A DNA stretch of 33,756 bases. It comes from GCA-2862585 sp965661345. GTDB taxonomy: Bacteria > Bacteroidota > Bacteroidia > Flavobacteriales > UBA7312. The stretch covers positions 1 to 33,756 of the forward strand of contig CBFIDK010000014.1 of the NCBI GenBank assembly GCA_965661345.1, read 5' to 3'. Under the pieces are notes generated by a model that was given only the letters and a program-made list of their open reading frames with translations, did no database searches and was not told the origin of the DNA. The position numbers were made by a program, and so were the translations under genes. Of the stretch, positions 24,722-32,382 are shown one piece after another (position 1 is the first letter of the stretch; each line of letters opens with the position of its first letter).

Positions 24722-25563
24722 TGAAATACTCGTGAAATATTAAATCCGAAATATATATCGCCTTCCAATATATCACCTGTGGTTTGGGTTAAAAAGGTAT
24801 GTTCATTCATTCCTCTTGAATTACTTAAATGCAAAGAAAAAACATGCCCTCCAGTTTCAATATCAAAACCGACTGACAACATATTTTTATGCACCTCTAC
24901 CATATCGCTCAAAGCATAAAAGTATTCAGCATTGACTGTTACTCTTTTAGAAAGTTTATACCGCCCACCTAAACCAAAAAATAAGGGGTCAGCAGAAGTC
25001 CCTGATTCAAATGTATTCAAGTGAATGTGTGTTGGAAGAATTAGAGCAGAAAATTTGGAGCTAAATTTCCGCGCTACAATTAATTGATTAGCAAAGGAAA
25101 TCTGATTTAGAAAATCATAATCTGTTTGTTGCCGCAAGAATTCAGAAGGATGGGCTACAAACACTGCTGAAAAAACGGAAACAACAACTGGTGACTTATC
25201 GGTTTGATTCAGCAACTTACCTTTTACAGAGACATCGTATTGTTTGTTTGTTGAGCTACGACCAACGCTAACTGCAATGCGGTCAGAAATACCATAATCT
25301 AAACCCATTCTGACTTGAGAATTATCAATGCCCCAAAGGTTATAAAAACCTGAGTTAAGAGTACCAAAACGGTGCTGAATTAAAAACTTAAATTCTCCTT
25401 TTGACGACTGTTTTGTCGACTGCGCATTTACTACTCTACTGTCCTTAAAAATTGAGTTAACAATTTTCGGACCATCAGATTCCTCGTTCAAAAGGCTCAA
25501 CAAGTCTTGCCCAAAAGAAAGTTGGGCAGTTGTTACTAGTAATATTAGTAGTAATTTATTCAT
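24715..25563 (-). CDS. DUF5777-like outer membrane beta-barrel protein
   Basis: Predicted outer membrane barrel of 282 residues. Start chosen at 25563 (MNKLLLILLVTTAQLSFGQ, a signal peptide) rather than 25599, which prepends charged residues and lies inside yceI. After the signal come DLLSLLNEE and alternating hydrophobic/polar strands such as KFLIQHRFGTLNSGFYNLWG, VRMGLDYGISDRIAVSVGRS and FFGLGGRYKLSKRVTVNAEY; the chain ends FNISRVFQW with a terminal aromatic, as barrels do. The motif HRFG...G...LWGIDNS fits my memory of DUF5777. It overlaps yceI by 8 bp and lhgO by 7 bp, so it is translationally linked to both. Function unknown. Confidence 0.78.
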   Translation of the reverse strand: MNKLLLILLVTTAQLSFGQDLLSLLNEESDGPKIVNSIFKDSRVVNAQSTKQSSKGEFKFLIQHRFGTLNSGFYNLWGIDNSQVRMGLDYGISDRIAVSVGRSSTNKQYDVSVKGKLLNQTDKSPVVVSVFSAVFVAHPSEFLRQQTDYDFLNQISFANQLIVARKFSSKFSALILPTHIHLNTFESGTSADPLFFGLGGRYKLSKRVTVNAEYFYALSDMVEVHKNMLSVGFDIETGGHVFSLHLSNSRGMNEHTFLTQTTGDILEGDIYFGFNISRVFQW

Positions 25564-26095
25564 TTGATTTTTTTTGAAGAGACATTTCAATGTTGACATT
25601 AATTACCTCAGCAATTTTATACAACATGATTTTGGGAATATCAATTTTATGATCTTCTAAAGCTATATCAAAAGTCGATTTAAGGTTTAGTGTATTGTTT
25701 ATTAATTGAACAGATGAAGTCAAACTCACTTGACGCTTAATTCCATGCACAAGCAATTCGCCATTAACATTAATAGCTTGTTCTTTTGATAAGTCTAAGG
25801 ATGAAAAATCAGCAATTTCACCTACAAAAGTAGAAACTGGGTACTTGTCACTTTCCATATAACTTTCGTTAAAATGTTCTTGCATAAGTGAGTTGGGAAA
25901 AACAAAATCTTCAATTTTAATTTGAAACGCAAAACTACCACTTTGAGCGTCAATTACTCCAGCAGCATTTTTATTTACAGCTTGGATATCTTCAATGGGA
26001 GTTGCCGAAAAGAAACTCACTACACCCTCTTTACCTATGTATTGCTGTGCAAAAATATGGGTAGAAAAAAGAAAACAAACTAAGATTAAACGCAT
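25556..26095 (-). CDS. YceI family periplasmic lipid-binding protein
   Basis: A 179-residue exported protein with signal peptide (MRLILVCFLFSTHIFAQ). The YceI lipocalin-like barrel is recognisable from GVVSFFSATPIEDIQAVN, the DAQSGSFAFQIKIEDFVF strand pair, LMQEHFNESYMESDKYP, and GELLVHGIKRQVSL. YceI-type proteins bind isoprenoid or other lipid chains; the ligand here is unknown. The gene follows the MFS gene by 28 bp, overlaps the DUF5777 barrel gene by 8 bp, and has a -7 box 4 nt before its ATG, predicting a leaderless start of this operon. Confidence 0.9.
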   Translation of the reverse strand: MRLILVCFLFSTHIFAQQYIGKEGVVSFFSATPIEDIQAVNKNAAGVIDAQSGSFAFQIKIEDFVFPNSLMQEHFNESYMESDKYPVSTFVGEIADFSSLDLSKEQAINVNGELLVHGIKRQVSLTSSVQLINNTLNLKSTFDIALEDHKIDIPKIMLYKIAEVINVNIEMSLQKKSNE

Positions 26096-26099
26096 TAAA

Positions 26100-26107
26100 C
26101 AAAGATA
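26100..26107 (-). promoter_or_regulatory. Predicted -7 promoter box of the yceI operon (TATCTTTG)
   Basis: The minus strand reads TATCTTTG TTTA ATG: an exact TAnnTTTG match ending 4 nt before the start codon, in the 28-bp gap after the MFS gene. No -33 TTG at proper spacing is visible. Confidence 0.5.
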
Positions 26108-26123
26108 CTAAATCTCTCGGCTT

Positions 26124-27428
26124 TTAAACTTTTTTCAAAAAAAGGTATCCACAAGTAAATAACAAAATTACAATGACTAAGCCGGCCTGTTGTGTGTTAA
26201 AAAGTGAGGTTGCAAAGCCAAACAATAATGGACCAATAAAAGCAGTTGCTTTGCCCGAAAAGGCATAAAAACCGAAAAATTCATTCCTATTTTTTTCTGG
26301 TGTAATACGTGACATCAAGGCACGACTAGACGATTGATTAGGGCCAGAAAAAATACCAATAAATACCGCTGCGACCCAAAACAAAAATTTTGAATTAAAC
26401 CAATCTGGAATGGCTTCTCCTCCAAAAATAAGTTCCATTAATCCTGGTAACTCTGGGGATAATATAGCAATGACACAAGCCAGCATCAAGAACTTAATGC
26501 TCCATTTTACTACTTTCTTGCTGCCATTGATATCGTCGAAGTAGCCAAAGATAAATGCTCCAAGCCCTGCCAATACGTTCAGAACTATCCCTAAAATCAT
26601 GATTTCTTCAAAAGAAAATCCAACCGTTGTTGAAGCGTAAATTCCTCCAAATGCAAATACAGTTACTAAGGCATCGTTATAAAACAATCGAGATATAAGA
26701 AAACTATAAATGGTTTTATGCTCTTTAACTTCTAGAAATGTTTGTTTTAACTGGCCATAGGCTTGCGTTACAATTGTTTTTAAATCTATCCCCTTTCTTC
26801 TTTTTACTTCCTTTACTCCAAACAGTAATGGAACACTGAAAATGAAAAACCATAATGCGACTAGTAAATTAGTGGCTCGAATATTTTCACCGTCATCAAC
26901 ACTAAAACCAAAGATAGGCGCATCGGTCTGTACCAATAAAACAAGCGATAAAGCCAAAGCCAGTAGACCACCTAAGTAACCCAAGCCCCAAGCCAATCCA
27001 GATGTTTTTCCTATTCTATCTTCTGATGCTATTTGTGGCAAATAAGCATTGCAAAAAACAGTGCCTATTTCAAAACTGATATTGGCAATGACAAACACTA
27101 ATAGGGCGTAAATAACTTGTCCTTCTGTGGGAAAAAATAGCAAGGCCGTAGTTATGACACAAAAAAGAGTTGAAATAATCATTATTCTTTTTCTGAATCC
27201 AAAATTATCCGCTATGGCGCCTAGAAAAGGTGAGCTTATTGCAACTATTACAGCTGTAAGTGATATTGCCCACGACCACCATTGAGTGCCTTCAATTTCC
27301 GAAGGAGCAATTGATGAAATAAAATAAGTTCCATATACAAATGTGACTACCAAAGTCGTAAAGGCAGAATTGGCAAAATCGTATAATGCCCACGACCATA
27401 TAGTTCTTGTGTTATCTTTTTTCAACAT
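26124..27428 (-). CDS. UMF1/Atg22-like MFS transporter
   Basis: Twelve-helix-type major facilitator of 434 residues in the inner membrane. The N-terminal signature WSWALYDFANSAFTTLV is characteristic of the UMF1 family related to yeast vacuolar effluxer Atg22; a DNFGFRKRI loop follows the second helix and a basic central loop (EVKRRKGIDLKT) separates the two six-helix halves. The C-terminal half has GIFSGPNQSSSRALMSRITP and FFGFYAFSGKATAFIGPLLF, also typical. Substrate unknown; amino acids are a guess from Atg22. The yceI gene follows after 28 bp. It diverges from sulP across about 100 bp, but I found no good promoter for it there. Confidence 0.88.
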   Translation of the reverse strand: MLKKDNTRTIWSWALYDFANSAFTTLVVTFVYGTYFISSIAPSEIEGTQWWSWAISLTAVIVAISSPFLGAIADNFGFRKRIMIISTLFCVITTALLFFPTEGQVIYALLVFVIANISFEIGTVFCNAYLPQIASEDRIGKTSGLAWGLGYLGGLLALALSLVLLVQTDAPIFGFSVDDGENIRATNLLVALWFFIFSVPLLFGVKEVKRRKGIDLKTIVTQAYGQLKQTFLEVKEHKTIYSFLISRLFYNDALVTVFAFGGIYASTTVGFSFEEIMILGIVLNVLAGLGAFIFGYFDDINGSKKVVKWSIKFLMLACVIAILSPELPGLMELIFGGEAIPDWFNSKFLFWVAAVFIGIFSGPNQSSSRALMSRITPEKNRNEFFGFYAFSGKATAFIGPLLFGFATSLFNTQQAGLVIVILLFTCGYLFLKKV

Positions 27429-27497
27429 GAAATCGAATGTACAACTAAAAATGGAATATTAATTCTACAATTATCAATTTCAATCCACTGAAAAACA

Positions 27498-27505
27498 TAC
27501 TTTTG
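27498..27505 (+). promoter_or_regulatory. Predicted -7 promoter box of sulP (TACTTTTG)
   Basis: Exact TAnnTTTG match followed by CGCA, 25 nt before the TTG start of sulP in the divergent gap. No -33 TTG is clear. Confidence 0.5.
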
Positions 27506-27530
27506 CGCACTTAATTAAAACAAATTTCCA

Positions 27531-29126
27531 TTGAGCAAGTTTAAATTTATTGACAAAACAAACGGAAGTATTAAAGACGATATTCTATCTGGACTTACCG
27601 TAGCCTTAGCCCTAGTTCCCGAAGCAGTAGCCTTTGCTTTTGTAGCTGGGATTTCACCTATTGTTGGTCTGTATGGTGCTTTTATGATGGGTTTAATTAC
27701 CTCTATTTTTGGTGGCAGACCTGGCATGATTTCAGGCGCAACCGGTGCTTTAGCCGTGGTTATGGTTCATTTAGTAAGTGAAGGAAATACTCTTGGCGGT
27801 AATAGCAGTGCAGGCCTACAATACCTATTTGCCACGCTAATTTTAGCAGGTATATTTCAAATGTCTGCTGGTGCTTTTAGGCTTGGTAAATTTGTAAGAA
27901 TGATTCCACATTCTGTGATGATGGGTTTTGTAAACGGTTTAGCGATAGTTATTTTTATCTCGCAGCTTGGAATGTTTAAATCTAATGGAGAATGGCTTAG
28001 TGGAGCATCCATGAATATTATGTTAGCACTAGTAGTTTTGACCATGGCTATCATGTACTTTCTTCCCAAATTAACTAAGAAAGTACCCGCTGCTCTGACT
28101 GCTATTTTGGTAGTATCCATAATTGTCATTTTTGGTGGCTTAGAAACAGAAACTGTTAAATCGTTCATCATCTCTAATGGTGGTGAAGGGATAAAAGCTG
28201 GCTTACCTACTTTCAATGTGCCAATGATTACATTGAGCTGGGAAACGCTTCAATTCATCACACCTTACGCCCTAATATTGGCTGCCATTGGCCTCATAGA
28301 GTCGTTGATGACCTTGAACTTGATTGATGAGCTAACCGACTCTCACGGGCATGGAAACAGGGAATGCGTTGCTCAAGGAGCCGCTAATTTTGTAAACGGT
28401 TTCTTTGGAGGCATGGGCGGTTGTGCTATGATTGGACAAAGCATAATCAATATAAAATCTGGTGGTAGAGGCCGATTATCGGGTATTACTGCCGCACTGG
28501 CCTTATTGGGTTTTATACTGTTTGGCTCAGAATACATTGAAATGGTTCCTATTGCTGCTCTAGTGGGAGTTATGTTTATGGTAGTAATTGGCACTTTTGC
28601 CTGGAGCAGTTTTAAGGTTTGGAACAAAGTACCTGTTAGTGATGTATTTGTGATTTTACTGGTTACAGTAATGACCGTTATTTTTGACCTTGCTATAGCC
28701 GTTATTGCAGGTGTTATTGTGTCATCACTAGTATTTTCATGGGAAAATGCCAAGCGCATTAGAGCAAGAAAACATACCGATGAGCATGGTGTAAAGCACT
28801 ACGAAATTTATGGCCCTTTATTCTTTGGCTCTATTGAGTTGTTTCAAAGTAAGTTTGATGTGAGCAAGGACCCAAAGGAAGTGATAATAGATTTTAAAGA
28901 GTCCAAAATTACGGACCAATCTGCTATTGAATGTATAAATAAACTCACTGAGAAATACTTAAAAAACGGAAAAAGCGTGCACCTAAGACACCTTTCCAAA
29001 GACTGTATAGCACTCATTAAAAGAGCAGATAAAATCTGTGATGTAAATGTTTTGGAAGACCCCGATTATTTTGTGGCTATTGACAATTACAGAAGATTAT
29101 TAATTGAAAAAGAAAAAGGAGCTTAA
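27531..29126 (+). CDS. SulP family anion transporter with C-terminal STAS domain
   Basis: Inner membrane anion transporter of 531 residues. The N-terminal part carries SulP hallmarks: DDILSGLTVALALVPEAVAF, then GGRPGMISGATGALAVV and RMIPHSVMMGFVNGLAIVIF; ESLMTLNLIDELTD and the GGMGGCAMIGQSIINIKSGG segment lie mid-protein. From about residue 430 a STAS domain follows (EVIIDFKESKITDQSAIECI, HLRHLSKDC). The start codon is TTG at 27531: the frame has a TAA at 27516-27518 and the next ATG lies about 50 codons into the first helices. SulP members move sulfate, bicarbonate or other anions; I cannot tell which. A bidirectional terminator begins within the last codons. Confidence 0.92.
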   Translation: MSKFKFIDKTNGSIKDDILSGLTVALALVPEAVAFAFVAGISPIVGLYGAFMMGLITSIFGGRPGMISGATGALAVVMVHLVSEGNTLGGNSSAGLQYLFATLILAGIFQMSAGAFRLGKFVRMIPHSVMMGFVNGLAIVIFISQLGMFKSNGEWLSGASMNIMLALVVLTMAIMYFLPKLTKKVPAALTAILVVSIIVIFGGLETETVKSFIISNGGEGIKAGLPTFNVPMITLSWETLQFITPYALILAAIGLIESLMTLNLIDELTDSHGHGNRECVAQGAANFVNGFFGGMGGCAMIGQSIINIKSGGRGRLSGITAALALLGFILFGSEYIEMVPIAALVGVMFMVVIGTFAWSSFKVWNKVPVSDVFVILLVTVMTVIFDLAIAVIAGVIVSSLVFSWENAKRIRARKHTDEHGVKHYEIYGPLFFGSIELFQSKFDVSKDPKEVIIDFKESKITDQSAIECINKLTEKYLKNGKSVHLRHLSKDCIALIKRADKICDVNVLEDPDYFVAIDNYRRLLIEKEKGA

Positions 29127-29146
29127 AAAAGCTCCTTTTTTCTTTA
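29113..29146. terminator. Bidirectional terminator between sulP and the large T9SS gene
   Basis: Perfect 10-bp inverted repeat AAAAAGGAGC (29113-29122) and GCTCCTTTTT (29131-29140) with an 8-nt loop that holds the sulP stop codon (29124-29126). Plus-strand T-run follows; the A-rich flank gives a T-run on the minus strand, so it can serve both convergent genes. Confidence 0.88.
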
Positions 29147-29166
29147 TTCAAAATATGCTAATTTTT

Positions 29167-32154
29167 TTAGTCTATTATTATTCGGCTTCTATAAATTTTA
29201 TTTTCCGATTTAATTGAGATAAAATAAAGCCCTCTTTCAGTAGCATTCAAATCCACTGTAGTCACACTATCTTTTATCTTTTGAGAATGAACGACTTGAC
29301 CAACAGCATTGAAAATGTTTAGTGTCGCTCCATCGAAATAGTCTTCCATTTCAATTTTAAACTCACCACGACTTGGATTTGGATACACTTTAACTGAAGT
29401 GAAGCTATTTAACTCATCAATCGAAATAGTAGAATCCGATGAGGTTGTATCTAATGATGTAACCTCAATACAGTCAGTGGTTTTAGTACAATTTAGCATA
29501 CTAATAATACAAGCGTATTCGCCCAATTCAGTAGCAACAAAATTGGGTGAATTTTCCCCTTCAATAACGCTACCATCTAAACAATTTATCCAAGTATATT
29601 CAGCCGCAGGATCAGTTTCATTGGATGATACAAAAATATTATTATCTAAGTCTAGGGTTAAATCAATGTACAACACCGACAATACAGTTTGTACAATACT
29701 ATCACATCCTAAGACATTAGGAATGGTATCAAAGTAAATTCCCGATTCAGTAAGTAAATTTCCTGATACAGAAACAAAGGTGTCACATTCAACAATTTGA
29801 ACAGAATCTACTGAAAAAGAATTTACTTGTAAATCTATAACATAGACTGTATCACAAGCTTGTGAAACAATTGTATCTGTGTGCACACCAGTTGTAGTAT
29901 ATTCATTCCCCAATGGAGAAACATAACTGTCACAAACTGTATCGCTTATGTTTATATACTCAGTACATTTGTTGATTACAAAGTCGTCTACATACACATT
30001 TATGTCATTATTGTATACTTGTGATTCGGCATAAAAAGCAAAAGCAACTTGCCCCGTATAAGCTCCTAAGTCAATGACTATATGCTCGTCAACTCCAAGT
30101 GCATGAGATGAGTTCCATTCTTGTAAAATATTAGTTGATAACCAAGTAGCTCCACCATCAGTAGAAATCATAAATATAAATCGATCATCAATACCAAAGA
30201 ACGCAGGGTTTGAGTTATAAAAACTCGTTAAACCTAATCTGAACTCTGCCTGATAATTTGTTAATGGTGTTCCTAGATCAAAGGTGTTGGTAATTAGCCA
30301 ATCTTCTACATTTCCCCCATAAATATTAACTCTTGCTGAACCAGTTGTTCCAACGTTTCCAAAGCCATCTGCTGTCCAAACTGAAGAAGAAGCATTTGCA
30401 AATTGATTTGTATCCGAAAGAAGCCCATTAGCTTCCTTCCAGCACTCAGGAAGATAGGTGTTAAACATTTCAACTTCAGAAGGAACGCTTATGACTTCAC
30501 ATAAAGTTTGAAATGAATATGGACCTCTCCAACCGCTTGAATCAGAGCCTGAACATAATACGCTTACATAAAATTCATAGCTTGTATTTGGCAACAATGA
30601 GTCAACCATAACACTGTCAGAACTGAATTGCTGAACAGTTGCAGAATCAATATCAAACCCATCTTCGCCAACCACTAGAAAATAGATAGAATCGTTGGGG
30701 TTTCCTACCCAAGTTAAAACTGCTGATGAATCTGTGATTAACAGTGCATCTAAATCCGTTGGGTCTGGACAAGGAGGTATTTCTTTAACTGAAAAGTTAT
30801 CTATATGCAAATCAATATCATTGTTTGCTGTGGGTGAGTAGGCATAGAATCCTATTTTAACAAGACCTGTATAAGCCGATAAATCGTAAACTAATACTTC
30901 TCCAGTATTAGAAAAGGTCATCCCAGAAGACCACGATTCCAAAATATTATCCGAACTCCAAGTCAGGCCATTATCTAAAGAAATAACTACCGCAAATTGG
31001 TCATCGCTACCAAAAGAATTAGGGGTTGAATAGTAATAAGAAGTTAGCGCAATATCAAATTCTAGCATGTAAGATGATGAACCATCTCCCAAATCAATGC
31101 TTGGTGAAAATAACCAGTCATATACATCTGAATACATATTAATTTTTGTGGCTGAACTCTGTCCTGAAGCATTACCAAATGTAGAACCGCTCCAACCAAA
31201 TGTAGTAGTACTAAATACTGTTGAGTCAGATATTACTCCTTTTCTTTCTTCCCAACAATTTGGTATGAAACTGTCAAATGCTTCTAAATAATCTGGTGTT
31301 TCATAACTACATAAAGTAGTAAAGTTAACCGAGACAAAAATAGAGGAATCACCAGAACCACAGACCTTTTGTACATTTATTGTGTAATCTGTAGATGCAT
31401 CAAGTGTATCAATATAGATTTGTGTAGTATTGGTTAAAGTATCTATTGAAGTGGAATTGGCAGATTCGAGTTCCACCAAATAAGTAGAAGTACTATCTCC
31501 TTCCCATTCCGCAAACACAGAATAATAGGTTAAACTATCCGCCGTTAAATTTTGAGGTGCTACACAAGCTTGGACAATACCTTGAAAGGTTACTGTTGGA
31601 AAATTTGAACTAATTGTTCCATTAGGTGGACTGGAAGGGTCTTGATTATTGGAATCGTTGATATGATAAATAGAAATTGAATCAGATTGTGAGCCAAAAA
31701 AGTGATACCCATAAGATCCATAACCTGGGGCATTTTCTTCAACCGCTATTACAATATTGTCAACTCCATTATAGCTAAATGGTGTATCAAATTGGATATG
31801 AACCGAGTCACCTACAACATAAACCGTACCATAGTTAACGGTATCTAAAGTTGTAATATCCACCCAAGAGCTAGTAGTAGAAAAATTAGATTGGGAAGTA
31901 TGCCCTATATACACGCCCCAATTGTCTGATACAGACAAATTGATTGATGAAGTAGCGCGATAAGTAATTCCTGTAATGTCACCAGAAGCACCAATAGAAG
32001 ATGCTGGATAAATACTTTGAGAATAAGTATATCCATAATAAGGGTAAACTGGTAAGATTGGGACTGTCGAAGTCTGTTCTCCGACAGTAACCTGTGAGAA
32101 CGATGACTGTGCTAACATTAAAAGTAATGCTAGCAATAAATAAAGTTTTTTCAT
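29167..32154 (-). CDS. Large modular T9SS-secreted protein with duplicated FN3 and jelly-roll domains
   Basis: Cell-surface or secreted protein of 995 residues. Signal peptide at 1-20 (ends SSFSQ). Region 21-195 is a beta-rich domain of the kind common in Bacteroidota surface proteins. Then come two similar blocks: FN3-like 197-282 plus MAM/jelly-roll-like 283-457, and FN3-like 461-552 plus jelly-roll-like 553-727. Both jelly-rolls open with ...PxCWxExxGxxSDxxxF and close with NNDIxxxxDxF. Residues ~730-828 hold two Cys-pair repeats (CDSYVSPLGNEYTTTG..., CDTFVSVSGNLLTESG), then a PKD-like stretch, then a type IX sorting domain from about 920 (VKVYPNPSRGEFKIEM ... YRSRIIID). No catalytic motif is evident; adhesion or matrix binding is likely. 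A C10 run lies about 70 bp upstream of its start. Confidence 0.88.
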   Translation of the reverse strand: MKKLYLLLALLLMLAQSSFSQVTVGEQTSTVPILPVYPYYGYTYSQSIYPASSIGASGDITGITYRATSSINLSVSDNWGVYIGHTSQSNFSTTSSWVDITTLDTVNYGTVYVVGDSVHIQFDTPFSYNGVDNIVIAVEENAPGYGSYGYHFFGSQSDSISIYHINDSNNQDPSSPPNGTISSNFPTVTFQGIVQACVAPQNLTADSLTYYSVFAEWEGDSTSTYLVELESANSTSIDTLTNTTQIYIDTLDASTDYTINVQKVCGSGDSSIFVSVNFTTLCSYETPDYLEAFDSFIPNCWEERKGVISDSTVFSTTTFGWSGSTFGNASGQSSATKINMYSDVYDWLFSPSIDLGDGSSSYMLEFDIALTSYYYSTPNSFGSDDQFAVVISLDNGLTWSSDNILESWSSGMTFSNTGEVLVYDLSAYTGLVKIGFYAYSPTANNDIDLHIDNFSVKEIPPCPDPTDLDALLITDSSAVLTWVGNPNDSIYFLVVGEDGFDIDSATVQQFSSDSVMVDSLLPNTSYEFYVSVLCSGSDSSGWRGPYSFQTLCEVISVPSEVEMFNTYLPECWKEANGLLSDTNQFANASSSVWTADGFGNVGTTGSARVNIYGGNVEDWLITNTFDLGTPLTNYQAEFRLGLTSFYNSNPAFFGIDDRFIFMISTDGGATWLSTNILQEWNSSHALGVDEHIVIDLGAYTGQVAFAFYAESQVYNNDINVYVDDFVINKCTEYINISDTVCDSYVSPLGNEYTTTGVHTDTIVSQACDTVYVIDLQVNSFSVDSVQIVECDTFVSVSGNLLTESGIYFDTIPNVLGCDSIVQTVLSVLYIDLTLDLDNNIFVSSNETDPAAEYTWINCLDGSVIEGENSPNFVATELGEYACIISMLNCTKTTDCIEVTSLDTTSSDSTISIDELNSFTSVKVYPNPSRGEFKIEMEDYFDGATLNIFNAVGQVVHSQKIKDSVTTVDLNATERGLYFISIKSENKIYRSRIIID

Positions 32155-32224
32155 TTTTAAAGAGTATTAGTTAGACATTCCTTAAACCTAAGGAAAATCA
32201 ACTTCAAAGTCAAATAAGGGTCTA

Positions 32225-32234
32225 CCCCCCCCCC
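32225..32234. repeat. Homopolymer C10 (G10 on the coding strand of the T9SS gene)
   Basis: Ten consecutive C residues in otherwise AT-rich sequence, 70-80 bp upstream of the ATG of the 995-residue T9SS protein and directly upstream of the near-match -7 box at 32205-32212. Confidence 0.9.
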
Positions 32235-32297
32235 GATTTTGACGAAACCGAAAAATGAACGATGAGCAGGTATTTTCAGCCGACAAGTCAGGCGTAA

Positions 32298-32347
32298 TCA
32301 AAAAATACTGGCTCAAAAAAAACAGGCAAGAACACTCAAAAAAAGGC
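32298..32347. repeat. Three imperfect TCAAAAAA...GGC repeat units
   Basis: Units TCAAAAAATACTGGC (32298-32312), TCAAAAAAAACAGGC (32313-32327) and TCAAAAAAAGGC (32336-32347). The first two are directly tandem with a 15-bp period; the third follows after 8 bp. They lie just after the aconitase stop on its strand. Confidence 0.6.
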
Positions 32348-32382
32348 GAAAAACGTCAGATTTTAAAAATTTTTCGAAAAAA

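Larger units (their letters stand above)
32155..32382. other. 228-bp gap between the T9SS protein and aconitase genes
   Basis: No convincing ORF. Contains the C10 run (32225-32234), three imperfect TCAAAAAA...GGC units (32298-32347), a near-match promoter box on the minus strand (TGACTTTG, 32205-32212) for the T9SS gene, a short CCTTA/TAAGG hairpin (32180-32193), and an AT palindrome TTTTTCGAAAAA (32370-32381) that might help end aconitase transcription. Confidence 0.6.

Noticed and set aside
27857..28759. Two minus-strand ORFs (119 and 128 residues) inside sulP
   Set aside because: Both are Thr/Ile/Pro-rich complements of SulP transmembrane coding sequence with no gene context of their own.
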